The notes under the pieces were generated by a model, which made no database searches, was not told where the DNA came from, and worked only from the letters and a program-made list of their open reading frames with translations. A stretch of 32,851 nucleotides of DNA from Gallionella sp. (GTDB lineage: Bacteria; Pseudomonadota; Gammaproteobacteria; Burkholderiales; Gallionellaceae): contig JANLIB010000005.1 in the NCBI GenBank assembly GCA_024653675.1, positions 1 through 32,851 of the forward strand. The letters run 5' to 3'. Shown here in pieces: positions 14,896-23,564 of this stretch; position 1 is the first letter of the stretch, and every line of letters starts with the position of its first letter. The position numbers and the translations under genes were made by a program.

Positions 14896-15020
14896 AAGGC
14901 GCGGATTATACAGAGGGGACAAGACTCATGACAAATCATTCTCACTCTACCGATACATTTCTGTGGAAACCTGCTCGACATAGTCTATAACATAGCGGCA
15001 GAAGTCGTAGCGAGCGGACT

Positions 15021-15102
15021 TGAGGCGGGCCGGGACGGAGCGCAGGAACCGGAGTGTACAAGTAGTACACGAGGATTCCGAGCACCGCACCGGCTCGCCT
15101 CA
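15021..15102. repeat. Nested hairpin TGAGGCG...GTGTAC-GTACAC...CGCCTCA
   Basis: Outer arms TGAGGCG and CGCCTCA plus GGCCGG/CCGGC surround an inner GTGTAC-AAGTA-GTACAC hairpin. Together with the next repeat it fills the 353-base gene-free stretch 14896-15248. The small minus ORF that runs through both elements (14985-15188) is not believed. Confidence 0.55.
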
Positions 15103-15119
15103 TGTTCGCGCATAACCAA

Positions 15120-15209
15120 TGACTTGGTTGGCGTTAACCAGCGGCTTATGTCACCGTATTTTGGTGACTTAGCCGAATGGCTATGCAAAGCTGTTTGCCA
15201 ACTTAGTCA
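15120..15209. repeat. CATAACCA-GACTTGG repeat element, copy 1
   Basis: TGACT-TGG-TTGGC pairs with GCCAA-CTT-AGTCA around an inner hairpin GTCACC...GGTGAC. The left side, preceded by CATAACCA, shares its wording with the element at 22331-22387 (CATAACCAGCGACTTGGCTGGCG). These two copies flank the SUF operon on either side. Confidence 0.55.
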
Positions 15210-15248
15210 GATGGCAAGTCGTTCTACCAGTAGACTTAGCCGCCATGT

Positions 15249-15569
15249 CTAATCCCAGCGATTGTCCCTGACCTGGACCATGCCGTTTTCGACTCTGACG
15301 GGAAATGTAGTGGTCGGCTCGTAGGCTGGCGCAGTCAGGGCTTCCCCGGTCCTGATCGAAAAGCGGGCGCCGTGGCGCGGGCAGACTACTTGGTCATTCT
15401 CGACGCAGCCGCCGGTCAGCTTGCCGCCGTCATGGGTGCAGACATCCTCGATCGCGTAGAACGTTTGATCCAGTTTGAACACCGCGATGCCGGTGCCGTC
15501 AATTTCAATATGCGCCGGTTTATCGGCGAAAATTTCATCGGCCCTGCCAACGTCCACCCAATCGCTCAT
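15249..15569 (-). CDS. Rieske [2Fe-2S] ferredoxin-like protein
   Basis: 106 aa, one Rieske domain. The ligand pair motifs are CTHDGG (about 44-49) and CPRHGARF (about 63-70), giving Cys-x-His and Cys-x2-His ligation of a [2Fe-2S] cluster. There is no export signal and no oxygenase partner, so it is a small cytoplasmic electron carrier like those of dioxygenase systems. As the last gene of the SUF operon, 13 bases after nfu, it may donate electrons to cluster assembly or be a client; this is inferred from position. Confidence 0.85.
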   Translation of the reverse strand: MSDWVDVGRADEIFADKPAHIEIDGTGIAVFKLDQTFYAIEDVCTHDGGKLTGGCVENDQVVCPRHGARFSIRTGEALTAPAYEPTTTFPVRVENGMVQVRDNRWD

Positions 15570-15582
15570 ACCACCCCTTTAT

Positions 15583-16119
15583 TCATACAACTTGGACCTC
15601 GATGTCCGGCTCGATGGTTCTGGCAAGATTCCCGATTGCCCAAAGTGTTCCGGAAAGAGAACTCGGGCAGCTTCCGCATGCGCCGAAATAGTGAATCTTC
15701 AGCACGTTTCCTTCCAGGCCGGCAATTTCCAGGTCTCCACCGTCCGCCATCAGCGCGGGGCGGATTTGCTCGTCGAGCAATTTGCGGATAGCTGCCAGCC
15801 TGGGTTCGTCGTCAACATAATTCGATGCGGCTTGTGATTCCGGTTTCCTGGCGGCTTCCGCCTCCCTGATCGGCATCGCGATTTTCCGCAGCAGCGTCGG
15901 CCAGTCCGCCTCGCCGTCCTGTGTGACGGTGATCCACTTGTCCATGTAATACACATTGGTGACGTGTGCAATGGCGAACAATTGGGAAGCAAGCGGGTCG
16001 GCAGCGGCCGATTCGGCGCTGTCGAAGGAACGTGCCGTGCCCCAGGTCAACCTGTCCTTCAGCACGAGCTTGACGGCGTTCGGGTTCGGGGTGTCTTCGA
16101 TGTCAGCAATTCTGGGCAT
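15583..16119 (-). CDS. Nfu-type iron-sulfur carrier
   Basis: 178 aa. The N-terminal half (about 1-90: DTPNPNAVKLVLKDRLTWGTARSF... VTNVYYMDKWITVTQ) is the Nfu N domain. The C-terminal half (about 105-178) is the NifU-like domain with IRPALMADGGDLEI and the cluster-binding C-x2-C in FGACGSCPSS. Nfu proteins accept a [4Fe-4S] cluster from the scaffold and pass it to target enzymes. It lies two bases after sufU in the operon, well placed to receive SUF-made clusters. Confidence 0.88.
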   Translation of the reverse strand: MPRIADIEDTPNPNAVKLVLKDRLTWGTARSFDSAESAAADPLASQLFAIAHVTNVYYMDKWITVTQDGEADWPTLLRKIAMPIREAEAARKPESQAASNYVDDEPRLAAIRKLLDEQIRPALMADGGDLEIAGLEGNVLKIHYFGACGSCPSSLSGTLWAIGNLARTIEPDIEVQVV

Positions 16120-16121
16120 GG

Positions 16122-16613
16122 TTATTGTCCGCCTATTGCAGTGCCGGGAACAGGATCGGCTTCGCCTTCAGTCGAGATCGATGATTCGGCATGCAGCGCG
16201 GCATGCAGCGTATGCCAGGGCAGGATCGCGCACTTGACGCGTGACGGCAGGTCCTTGACGCCGGCGAAGATTTTCAGCTTACCCAGATGATGTTCTGCTT
16301 TGTCCGGGTCGAGCGTGCCGGTTGCCATGCTGCGGAATTCCTCGACCATTGTTTCGGCTTCCTGCACGGCTTTACCCTTGACCGCGCCGGTCATCATCGA
16401 GGCGGATGCCTTGCATATCGCGCAGCCATGTCCTTCGAAAGCGATGGCCTCGATCTTGTCATCCCGCACATTCACCGAAAGCTTGATGTGATCGCCGCAT
16501 AGCGGGTTGTGCCCGTCCGCATGGCGGTTCGCGCCGGGTATCGCGCCCCAGTTCCTGGGCTTGCGATTGTGGTCGAGTATTACTTCCTGATAAAGCTGGC
16601 GCATGTCAGTCAT
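16122..16613 (-). CDS. sufU: SufU-type scaffold/sulfur-transfer protein
   Basis: 163 aa. MTDMRQLYQEVILDHNRKPRNWG is the SufU/IscU opening. The metal ligand regions are NPLCGDHI, GHGCAICKAS and RVKCAILPW, the three Cys and one Asp used for zinc or cluster binding. LGKLKIFAGVKDLPSRVKCAILPW includes the insertion that separates SufU from IscU. In Gram-positive bacteria SufU takes sulfur from SufS, replacing SufE. No sufE is present, so the same pairing is expected here. It follows sufS by seven bases. Confidence 0.88.
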   Translation of the reverse strand: MTDMRQLYQEVILDHNRKPRNWGAIPGANRHADGHNPLCGDHIKLSVNVRDDKIEAIAFEGHGCAICKASASMMTGAVKGKAVQEAETMVEEFRSMATGTLDPDKAEHHLGKLKIFAGVKDLPSRVKCAILPWHTLHAALHAESSISTEGEADPVPGTAIGGQ

Positions 16614-16620
16614 GGTAACC

Positions 16621-17850
16621 TCATGAAAACATCTCCTGCACCTTCAAGATGCCGTCGGCCAGCTTGTCGATTTCCTGTCTGGTGTTGTAAAAGGCGAACG
16701 AAGCACGCGCGGTGGCCGGCACGCCGTAGAATTGCATCACCGGTTGGGCGCAATGGTGGCCGGTACGGATCGCGACGCCATCTTCATTCAGGATCGTGCC
16801 TACGTCGTGGGGGTGCACTCCTTTGATTTCGAATGACAGCACTGCGGCTTTATGCTTCGCAGTGCCGATTATCCTGACGTCTTTCAATGCAGAAACCCGT
16901 TCGGTCGCGTAATCCAGTAATTCCTTCTCGTACGCTTCGATTTTGGCCAAGCCTATGCCGTTCAGGTAATCGATCGCGGTCCCCAGGCCGATCGCCGCCA
17001 TGATGGGCGGCGTGCCGGCCTCGAATTTGGCGGGGATGACGTTATAGGTAGTCTTCTCGAAAGTCACCGAGAGGATCATGTCCCCTCCGCCCTGATAGGG
17101 CTGCATCTTCTCCAGCATTTTAGCCTTGCCGTACAGCACGCCGATCCCGGTCGGCCCGCACATCTTGTGACCGGAAAAGGCGTAGAAGTCGCAATCCAGA
17201 TCCTGCATGTCGAGCGATTGATGCGGCGCGGCTTGCGCGCCGTCGAGCAATACCGGCACGCCGTGGCGGTGCGCGAAAGCGGTCATCTGCTTCACCGGAT
17301 TGATCGTGCCCAGCGCATTCGACACATGCGAGAGCGCCATGAATTTTGTCTTTTCATTGAACAACGCCTCGAACTTGTCGATGAGCAACTCCCCGGCATC
17401 GTTCATCGGGATCACGCGCAGCACCGCGCCTTTTTCCTGCGCCAGCATCTGCCAGGGAACGATGTTCGCATGGTGCTCAAGGGCGGACAGGATGATCTCG
17501 TCCCCTTTGCCGATGAAGGCGCGGCCATAGCCGTGCATCACCAGGTTGATGGCTTCCGTCGTGCCGCGCGTGAAAATGATCTCGCGCGATTCCTTTGCTT
17601 TCAGAAAATGCTGCACTTTGATGCGCGCGTCTTCATATTGCTTCGTGGCCAGCTCGCTCAGGTAATGCACCGCGCGGTGAATGTTGGAATGCTCTTCCTT
17701 CTGGTAGCGCACAATGCGATCGATGACCGTCTGCGGCATCTGGCTGCTGGCCGCGTTATCCAGATAGACCAGCGGCTTGCCGGAGACCTGCAGGCCGAGT
17801 ATCGGGAAATCGGCGCGTATCTTGTCGATATTCATGGTTCCGGCCTTCAT
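16621..17850 (-). CDS. sufS: Cysteine desulfurase SufS
   Basis: 409 aa. The PLP lysine is in AFSGHKMCGPTG (about 232-243) and the catalytic cysteine is in RTGHHCAQP (about 370-378). LDNAASSQMP and THRG-like FTRGTTEAIN are class-V aminotransferase signatures. It removes sulfur from cysteine as a persulfide for cluster building. The track ORF starts at 18048, but the ATG at 17850 overlaps the sufD stop as ATGA and agrees with family length (E. coli 406). MNIDKIR at 17835 is an alternative start. Confidence 0.95.
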   Translation of the reverse strand: MKAGTMNIDKIRADFPILGLQVSGKPLVYLDNAASSQMPQTVIDRIVRYQKEEHSNIHRAVHYLSELATKQYEDARIKVQHFLKAKESREIIFTRGTTEAINLVMHGYGRAFIGKGDEIILSALEHHANIVPWQMLAQEKGAVLRVIPMNDAGELLIDKFEALFNEKTKFMALSHVSNALGTINPVKQMTAFAHRHGVPVLLDGAQAAPHQSLDMQDLDCDFYAFSGHKMCGPTGIGVLYGKAKMLEKMQPYQGGGDMILSVTFEKTTYNVIPAKFEAGTPPIMAAIGLGTAIDYLNGIGLAKIEAYEKELLDYATERVSALKDVRIIGTAKHKAAVLSFEIKGVHPHDVGTILNEDGVAIRTGHHCAQPVMQFYGVPATARASFAFYNTRQEIDKLADGILKVQEMFS

Positions 17851-19190
17851 GTGCGGACTCCGCTCATGCGATCCAGAATCGTCCGGCTCAATGATTCGAC
17901 CAGAGACGGCACCGGAATTTTGATTATGATTTCTGCGGCAAAAGCATGAGAGAGCAGATTTCTCGCGCGCTCCTCGGAAAAGCCGCGGCTTCTGAGGAAG
18001 AACAGTGAATCTGCATCGATTTGCCCGACCGTCGCACCGTGCTTGCATTTCACATCGTCGTTGAATATCTCAAGCTGCGGCTGGGTGTCGATACGCGCCT
18101 TGCCGGAAAGCAGCAGGTTGCGGCTGCTCTGCGAGGAGTCGGTCCCAGCCGCGCCGGGGTGCACGATGACCTTGCCGTTGAAAATCGCATGTGCGGCCCC
18201 GTCGGCGATGCATTTGTGCAATTGCACGCTCTTGCCTCTTGGGAAGGCATGGTCGATCCGGGTATGCGTATCGGCAATCTGGCGTCCGGTGATCAGCGCC
18301 AGGCCGTTGAGCCGTATCTCGGCGCCCTCCCCCATCTGCACGGCATGCAGATCGTGGCGCGACACACGCGCCCCGAATGCGAGCGAAGTTGCGGCATAGA
18401 CGCTGCCCCTGCCCACCGCGACCGAACAGTGCCCGATGTGGAACGCATTCTTTTCATCGCGCTGCACACGCACATGTTGCAGTTGCGCATCGTCTTTCAG
18501 AACCACCTCGGTCACCGCGTCCGAAAAATTGACCCCGTCTTCGAGTCCGGCATAATCTTCGACTACAGTTGCGCGACTGTCCGGTTCCATCACCACCAGA
18601 CATCTTGGATAGATCGCGGACGGCGCTTCGCGCCTCGTCGCCACATGCAGGATATGGATCGGTGCTGCGGCTTCACCCGTCACGTGAACGAAGGCGCCGT
18701 CTTCGAAAAAGCGCGTGTTCAATGCGGCGAACGCGTCCTGTTTGAAGGATGCCTGCCGCGCAAAATACGTCTCGACTTGCACATCGCCTATGCGTTCGAC
18801 CAGCGATGACACTGTCACGCCATGTGCCCCGGCTGAACCGGAAAACCCCAATTCGGAAAGCCCTGCGTCATAACATCCGTCGACGAAGACCAGCCGTGTT
18901 GAACCGGGAATCAGAAATTTCTCGATGTCTCCAGGAGTCAGCTTCGCAAAGGAGCTAACCGGCTGGAAGCCATGCTGGAACAGCGGTGATAAATCCGTGA
19001 AGCGCCAGTCGTCGTGCCTGTCCGAAGGAAAATTCAAGGCTCTGGCGTTCTCCAGCGCCTCAGCGCGGACAGCTTCCAGCCAGCCTTCCGATCCGGAAAG
19101 ATATTGGCCGGGCACCCGTTTGACGGTTTTGCCGAGCAGCAGCTGCTCGAAGCATTTTTCTTTGGAAATTGTCGTACTGACTTGGGTCAC
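17847..19190 (-). CDS. sufD: SUF scaffold subunit SufD
   Basis: 447 aa. It has the right-handed beta-helix core of SufB/SufD with the C-terminal block [35 protein letters not shown], including the conserved His of KHGAT that shares cluster binding with Suf[18 protein letters not shown] is the usual SufD N-terminal motif. It forms SufBC2D with its neighbours. It overlaps both sufC and sufS by four bases, indicating strict translational coupling. Confidence 0.95.
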   Translation of the reverse strand: MTQVSTTISKEKCFEQLLLGKTVKRVPGQYLSGSEGWLEAVRAEALENARALNFPSDRHDDWRFTDLSPLFQHGFQPVSSFAKLTPGDIEKFLIPGSTRLVFVDGCYDAGLSELGFSGSAGAHGVTVSSLVERIGDVQVETYFARQASFKQDAFAALNTRFFEDGAFVHVTGEAAAPIHILHVATRREAPSAIYPRCLVVMEPDSRATVVEDYAGLEDGVNFSDAVTEVVLKDDAQLQHVRVQRDEKNAFHIGHCSVAVGRGSVYAATSLAFGARVSRHDLHAVQMGEGAEIRLNGLALITGRQIADTHTRIDHAFPRGKSVQLHKCIADGAAHAIFNGKVIVHPGAAGTDSSQSSRNLLLSGKARIDTQPQLEIFNDDVKCKHGATVGQIDADSLFFLRSRGFSEERARNLLSHAFAAEIIIKIPVPSLVESLSRTILDRMSGVRT

Positions 19191-19972
19191 GCCGCCGCCC
19201 TTACCCAGTCGTAGCCGCGCGCTTCGAGTTCCAGCGCGAGTTCCTTGCCGCCGGTCCTGACGATGCGCCCGCCATCCATCACATGCACGTAATCCGGCAC
19301 GATGTAATTCAGCAGGCGCTGGTAGTGCGTCACCATCACCACCGCATTGTCGGCTGTGAGCAGGCTGTTGACGCCGTTTGCGACTATCCTCAATGCATCG
19401 ATGTCAAGGCCCGAATCGGTCTCATCCAGGATCGCGAGCCTGGGTTCGAGCACCGCCATTTGCAGTATCTCATTGCGCTTCTTCTCGCCGCCGGAGAAGC
19501 CTTCATTCACACTGCGATCGAGAAAACTGGCATCCATCTCGACGACCTTGATCTTCTCCAGCACCAGGTCCTCGAACTCGAGCGGATCGAGCTCCTCCAG
19601 CCCGCGTTCGTTCTGAAGCGTGTTATAGGCCAGACGCAACAATGCGCTGTTCGACACGCCGGGTATCTCGACCGGATACTGGAAGGCCAGGAAGAGCCCG
19701 GCCCTCGCCCGTTCTTCAGCGGCAAGCGCGAGAAGGTCCCTGCCTTCGAAGGTGGCGGTCCCGCCCGTTACCGTGTATTCCGGATGGCCAGCCAGCACCT
19801 TGGAGAATGTGCTCTTGCCCGAGCCGTTGACGCCCATGATGGCGTGCACTTCGCCTGCGCGCACGGTAAGGTCGACACCCTTCAATATCTCGACACCCCG
19901 GACTCCATCAACCACGACTTCCGCCCTGAGGTTTCTGACTTCCAGCAATACCCTGCTATCCTTGTTAATCAC
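19187..19972 (-). CDS. sufC: SUF ATPase SufC
   Basis: 261 aa. The ABC ATPase motifs are Walker [10 protein letters not shown] (about 47-55), signature [12 protein letters not shown] (about 158-169) and Walker [13 protein letters not shown] (about 178-189), the SufC-specific DETDSGLD. It drives shape changes in the SufBC2D scaffold by ATP hydrolysis. A stretch [16 protein letters not shown] near the start is normal. It lies directly between sufB and sufD with 4-base overlaps. Confidence 0.96.
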   Translation of the reverse strand: MINKDSRVLLEVRNLRAEVVVDGVRGVEILKGVDLTVRAGEVHAIMGVNGSGKSTFSKVLAGHPEYTVTGGTATFEGRDLLALAAEERARAGLFLAFQYPVEIPGVSNSALLRLAYNTLQNERGLEELDPLEFEDLVLEKIKVVEMDASFLDRSVNEGFSGGEKKRNEILQMAVLEPRLAILDETDSGLDIDALRIVANGVNSLLTADNAVVMVTHYQRLLNYIVPDYVHVMDGGRIVRTGGKELALELEARGYDWVRAAA

Positions 19973-21405
19973 CCTACGCTCCCTTCAAGTTTCAGGCCGA
20001 GCAGCTTGGTTGCCTCGACCGCAAATTCCATCGGCAGATGCACGAATACGTCTTTGCAAAAGCCGTTGATGATCATCGAAACCGCCTCTTCCGAACCGAT
20101 GCCGCGCTGCGCGAAAAAGAACATCTGGTCTTCGCCTATCTTGGACGTGGAGGCCTCGTGTTCGACCTGTGCCGTGGCGTTCTGCACATCTATCGTCGGG
20201 AACGTGTTCGCCCCGCAACTGTTTCCGATCAGCATCGAGTCGCACTGCGAATAATTCCTTGCGCCTGTCGCGCGGCTGCCGATCTTGACCAGTCCTCGAT
20301 AGCTGTTGCTCGAGCGCCCGGCGGAGATGCCTTTCGAGATGATTCTGCTTCGGGTGTTCCTGCCCAGATGGATCATTTTCGATCCGGTATCGGCCTGTTG
20401 CATGTGGTTGGTCAGCGCCACCGAATAAAATTCGCCGATCGAGTTGTCGCCCAGCAGCACGCAGCTCGGATATTTCCATGTGATCGCGGAACCGGTCTCG
20501 ACCTGGGTCCAGGATATCTTTGAATTGACGCCCTTGCACAGGCCGCGCTTGGTGACGAAATTATAGATCCCGCCTTTTCCATTCTCGTCACCGGCATACC
20601 AGTTCTGCACCGTCGAATATTTGATGTCGGCATTGTCCAGCGCGACCAGTTCGACCACCGCCGCATGCAACTGATTGGTGTCGAACTGCGGCGCCGTGCA
20701 GCCTTCCAGATAACACACCGAACTGCCTTCCTCGGCGATGATCAGGGTGCGCTCGAATTGCCCCGAGCCTTCGGTATTGATCCGGAAATAAGTGGACAGG
20801 TCCATCGGGCACTTGGTGCCTTTGGGGATGAAACAGAACGATCCGTCGGTGAACACCGCCGAATTGAGCGCGGCATAAAAGTTGTCGCCGCTCGGCACCA
20901 CGCTGCCCAGATACTGTTTCACCAGCTCCGGATGCTCGTGCACCGCCTCGGAAAAGGAACAGAATATGATCCCGATCTCGGCCAGCTTCGCCTTGTAGGT
21001 CGTGGTCACCGATACGCTGTCGAAGATCACGTCTACCGCCACTCCGGTCATCAGCTTTTGCTCGTGCAATGGCACGCCGAGTTTGTCGAAGGTGCGCCTT
21101 AATTCCGGATCGACCTCGTCCATGCTGGCAAGCTGCTTTTTCGGCTTCGGCTGCGCGAAATAGATGATGTCCTGGAAATCGATCCTGGGGTAGCTCACGC
21201 TTGCCCAAGCCGGTTCTTCCATCGTAAGCCAGTGACGGTAAGCGGCCAGGCGAAATTCGAGCAGCCACTCCGGCTCATTCTTCTTTTTCGAGATCAGGCG
21301 TATCACATCCTCGCTCAAGCCCTTGGGGACCGTCTCGGTTTCGATGTCGGTGACAAAACCGTGCTTGTAAGGCTGGTTGACCAGATTTTGTATCGCAGAG
21401 CTCAT
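19969..21405 (-). CDS. sufB: SUF scaffold subunit SufB
   Basis: 478 aa (E. coli 495). [22 protein letters not shown] near the N-terminus, then the beta-helix ending with [28 protein letters not shown], which holds the conserved cluster cysteine, and [23 protein letters not shown], which holds the conserved Glu and His. It is the main cluster-building subunit. It starts 31 bases after the sufA stop and ends inside the sufC start. Confidence 0.96.
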   Translation of the reverse strand: MSSAIQNLVNQPYKHGFVTDIETETVPKGLSEDVIRLISKKKNEPEWLLEFRLAAYRHWLTMEEPAWASVSYPRIDFQDIIYFAQPKPKKQLASMDEVDPELRRTFDKLGVPLHEQKLMTGVAVDVIFDSVSVTTTYKAKLAEIGIIFCSFSEAVHEHPELVKQYLGSVVPSGDNFYAALNSAVFTDGSFCFIPKGTKCPMDLSTYFRINTEGSGQFERTLIIAEEGSSVCYLEGCTAPQFDTNQLHAAVVELVALDNADIKYSTVQNWYAGDENGKGGIYNFVTKRGLCKGVNSKISWTQVETGSAITWKYPSCVLLGDNSIGEFYSVALTNHMQQADTGSKMIHLGRNTRSRIISKGISAGRSSNSYRGLVKIGSRATGARNYSQCDSMLIGNSCGANTFPTIDVQNATAQVEHEASTSKIGEDQMFFFAQRGIGSEEAVSMIINGFCKDVFVHLPMEFAVEATKLLGLKLEGSVG

Positions 21406-21436
21406 GAATTAATCCGTTCTTATGCTGCCCGATAAA

Positions 21437-21760
21437 TCAGACTGCAAAACTTTCGCCGCAGCCGCATTGATTCTTGACATTGGGATTGTTGAACTTGAAC
21501 ACATGCCCCAGCCCTTGCTTGACATAATCAAGCTGTGTGCCTTCAAGAAAAGCCATGTTTCCCGCATCCACCAGCACCTTCGCGCCAAAACTTTCAAAAA
21601 CCACGTCGGTTTCCAGTACTTCCTGGGCAATATCGAAAGAATAGACAAAGCCGCTGCATCCCGATTTTTTTACGCCTAGCCGCAGTCCTACTCCCTTGCC
21701 GCTCTTTTCAACCTGATTGCGTATGTGTTTTGCTGCTGTTTCTGTCATCGTGATAGCCAT
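21437..21760 (-). CDS. sufA: A-type iron-sulfur carrier (SufA/IscA-like)
   Basis: 107 aa, the same size as IscA. Three ligand cysteines are present: one in KKSGCSGFVYSFD and two in NQCGCGESF. These carry a [4Fe-4S] or [2Fe-2S] cluster from the scaffold to client enzymes. Its place between the regulator and sufB points to SufA rather than ErpA or IscA. The last codons run into a fragment that resembles the CCCGATTTATC-type palindrome seen at 1236-1298. Confidence 0.88.
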   Translation of the reverse strand: MAITMTETAAKHIRNQVEKSGKGVGLRLGVKKSGCSGFVYSFDIAQEVLETDVVFESFGAKVLVDAGNMAFLEGTQLDYVKQGLGHVFKFNNPNVKNQCGCGESFAV

Positions 21761-21778
21761 TTTTATCTCCAGTAAAAA

Positions 21779-22225
21779 TTATGTCTGAATTCCACGCGAA
21801 CGAATCGCGCTCACATCCACAACCTGCGGCTTGGGGGCGATCATTTCGGCCAGACTCACTTTTTCCAGCGCATCCAGAATGATGTGATTGATCCCCTGCC
21901 AATTGCTGCGCGTCGAACAGCTCGATTCGCGGTCGCAGGTCGTGTTGCTGCTGCATTCGGTGATCGAAATAGGACCGTCCATCGCATCGATGATCTCGGC
22001 GATTGATATCCCGGAGGGGTGCCGCGCCAGCACATAACCGCCTTTCGCGCCCATCATTGAAGTAACCAGATTCTTGCGAACCAGCATCTTGAGAATCTTG
22101 CTTACCGTGGGCGCAGCAATACACAAATCCGCCGCCACCTCGCTCGCGCTGTGAATCACATGGTCACGAGCCATATATGTCATGACTTGCGTGCCATAAT
22201 CTGCTAATTTGCTTAAACGTAACAT
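21779..22225 (-). CDS. Rrf2-family SUF regulator (IscR/SufR-like)
   Basis: 148 aa. A winged helix-turn-helix occupies about 1-75 (LRLSKLADYGTQVMTYMARD... PTVSKILKMLVRKNLVTSMMGAKGGYVLAR). Three cysteines follow at IscR spacing, ECSSNTTCDRESSC (C-x5-C-x5-C), fit to hold a [2Fe-2S] cluster. Rrf2 proteins at the head of suf operons report cluster supply and repress the operon when clusters are plentiful. A near-perfect palindrome over its own -10 box supports autoregulation. There is no iscS/iscU nearby, so the name iscR is avoided. Confidence 0.9.
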   Translation of the reverse strand: MLRLSKLADYGTQVMTYMARDHVIHSASEVAADLCIAAPTVSKILKMLVRKNLVTSMMGAKGGYVLARHPSGISIAEIIDAMDGPISITECSSNTTCDRESSCSTRSNWQGINHIILDALEKVSLAEMIAPKPQVVDVSAIRSRGIQT

Positions 22226-22241
22226 GTTCGCCTCGCCAATG

Positions 22242-22278
22242 TAGGACTATTATAGTACTAGTTAGTTTCCTGATGCAA
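22242..22278 (-). promoter_or_regulatory. SUF operon promoter and regulator operator
   Basis: On the minus strand TTGCAT (22273-22278) and TATAAT (22249-22254) are 18 bases apart. The -10 box lies within TAGGACTATTATAGTACTA (22242-22260), a 19-base palindrome with one mismatched pair. It resembles Rrf2-type sites with GACT/AGT half-sites. Binding would block RNA polymerase. Confidence 0.65.
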
Positions 22279-22330
22279 CATGCAATGTAAAAACGCCTGA
22301 TAGAGCATTTAACCCGGAAAAAGCATTTAG

Positions 22331-22387
22331 CCACATAACCAGCGACTTGGCTGGCGTCTTTTGCCAGCTTAGTCGCTGGTTATGTGG
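22331..22387. repeat. CATAACCA-GACTTGG repeat element, copy 2 (strong hairpin)
   Basis: CCACATAACCAGCGACT (22331-22347) and AGTCGCTGGTTATGTGG (22371-22387) form a perfect 17-base stem; CTGGC/GCCAG pair inside. It lies between the divergent suf operon and the parA-like gene. It shares the CATAACCA...GACTTGG...TGGC wording with the element at 15120-15209. Confidence 0.7.
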
Positions 22388-22473
22388 ACTCTGTGGCTTG
22401 AACTGAGGTTTAAAGGTTTAATCGGAAATGGTTATTTCTCTGGGCGAAAATCAACCCCGGCACTCACTGAACG

Positions 22474-23241
22474 ATGACTGTAATCGCTGTATTTAACCAG
22501 AAAGGCGGGGTGGGAAAGACGACCACAGTGCTCAATCTGGCAGCGGCACTGGCGCGTCGCGGCCGCCAGCCGGTCGGAATCGACCTTGATCCGCAGGCGC
22601 AACTCGGGGCTGTCATGGGTATTACCGCCCAAACAAGTGATGACAGTGTTTACGGCCTGTTTCAGCGCAACCGCTCCCTCGGTGAGCTGATACGCAAATC
22701 AGCCAGCGGGGTCAATGTCATCCCATCCCACATCGAGCTGTCCAAGGTAGACGCGCTGCATGGCAAAAGCTACAACGTGATCAACAAGCTGAACACAAGC
22801 TTGCTGGCAGAAAAAGCAGCAATAGCCGACAGACACTGGATAATCGATTGCAGCCCGCTGGTCAGCGTTCTTTCGCTTAATGCAATATTCGCCTGCGATT
22901 GTGTGATTGTTCCGATCTCCGCAGACCATCTATCCATGAGTGGAGCCATGCAGATCAGGAAAACCCTCCATGCGCTCGAACAGGTGCTGAAACGCCGCGT
23001 TTCCCGGCGTTATCTGCTTACCCGGTACGATGCACGGCGAAGTATGGCTAAGGATATTTTAGGTATGGCGCAAACGGAATTTGGCGCAGATGTTTGCCGG
23101 ACATATATTTCGGAAAACGTCAGCCTGGCGGAAAGTCCGTCGGTAAAGAAGAATATCTTTGAGTATGCCCCCAGCAGCCGTGGCGCTCAGGACTATGATG
23201 CGCTCCTGAATGAATTGATGGTTGATGGGGTTATCAAATAG
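22474..23241 (+). CDS. ParA/MinD-family ATPase
   Basis: 255 aa. The deviant Walker A KGGVGKTT is at about 11-18, followed by GIDLDPQAQLG (A' motif) and IIDCSPLVSVLSLNA. These ATPases place plasmids, chromosomes or surface machines by binding DNA or membrane. There is no ParB gene and no parS-like repeat next to it, so chromosome partition is unlikely to be its task. Its neighbour is a GspE/PilB-type ATPase, which suggests positioning of a secretion or pilus system, but this is only inferred. No strong ribosome binding site precedes the ATG. Confidence 0.8.
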   Translation: MTVIAVFNQKGGVGKTTTVLNLAAALARRGRQPVGIDLDPQAQLGAVMGITAQTSDDSVYGLFQRNRSLGELIRKSASGVNVIPSHIELSKVDALHGKSYNVINKLNTSLLAEKAAIADRHWIIDCSPLVSVLSLNAIFACDCVIVPISADHLSMSGAMQIRKTLHALEQVLKRRVSRRYLLTRYDARRSMAKDILGMAQTEFGADVCRTYISENVSLAESPSVKKNIFEYAPSSRGAQDYDALLNELMVDGVIK

Positions 23242-23297
23242 CGCAGACAGGTGCGCAATTCATTGCGCCCAGTTGAACAGCGCACTTCAGGGCGCCT

Positions 23298-23513
23298 CTA
23301 TTGTTGCCTGGCAATCAATGACAGCACTTCTTCAATATCCGTTGAATGCGGATATTTGCTGTCTGCGTTGATCGTCCTGCAGTTGATCACCTCGCAATAG
23401 TGGTACATCTGAAATAGTTTCCGCTCGGCATCCGGCTGATCATTGCCCTGGATATGGATGCTTTCTACCTTCTGCCCATCACGCGTCTTTATGGAGAAAT
23501 CAAACTTCAACAT
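23298..23513 (-). CDS. Small protein of unknown function
   Basis: 71 aa, MLKFDFSIKTRDGQKVESIHIQGNDQPDAERKLFQMYHYCEV..., without signal or membrane segment. It reads as a beta-beta-alpha fold with a C-terminal helix. GGGGTGAGCA lies upstream of the ATG, supporting translation. It is 52 bases downstream of the GspE-like gene on the same strand and convergent with the parA-like gene. I do not recognise the family. Confidence 0.6.
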   Translation of the reverse strand: MLKFDFSIKTRDGQKVESIHIQGNDQPDAERKLFQMYHYCEVINCRTINADSKYPHSTDIEEVLSLIARQQ

Positions 23514-23564
23514 TGCTCACCCCACGATATATTCCGCGCATGTCTGCGCTATGGATTTGCCGGA

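Noticed and set aside
14985-15188. 67-aa minus ORF
   Set aside because: It crosses two structured repeats and has no family-like text.
23253-23268. GCGCAAT-TC-ATTGCGC hairpin as terminator between parA and the small gene
   Set aside because: The loop of two bases and lack of a T-run make intrinsic termination weak; it is not called.
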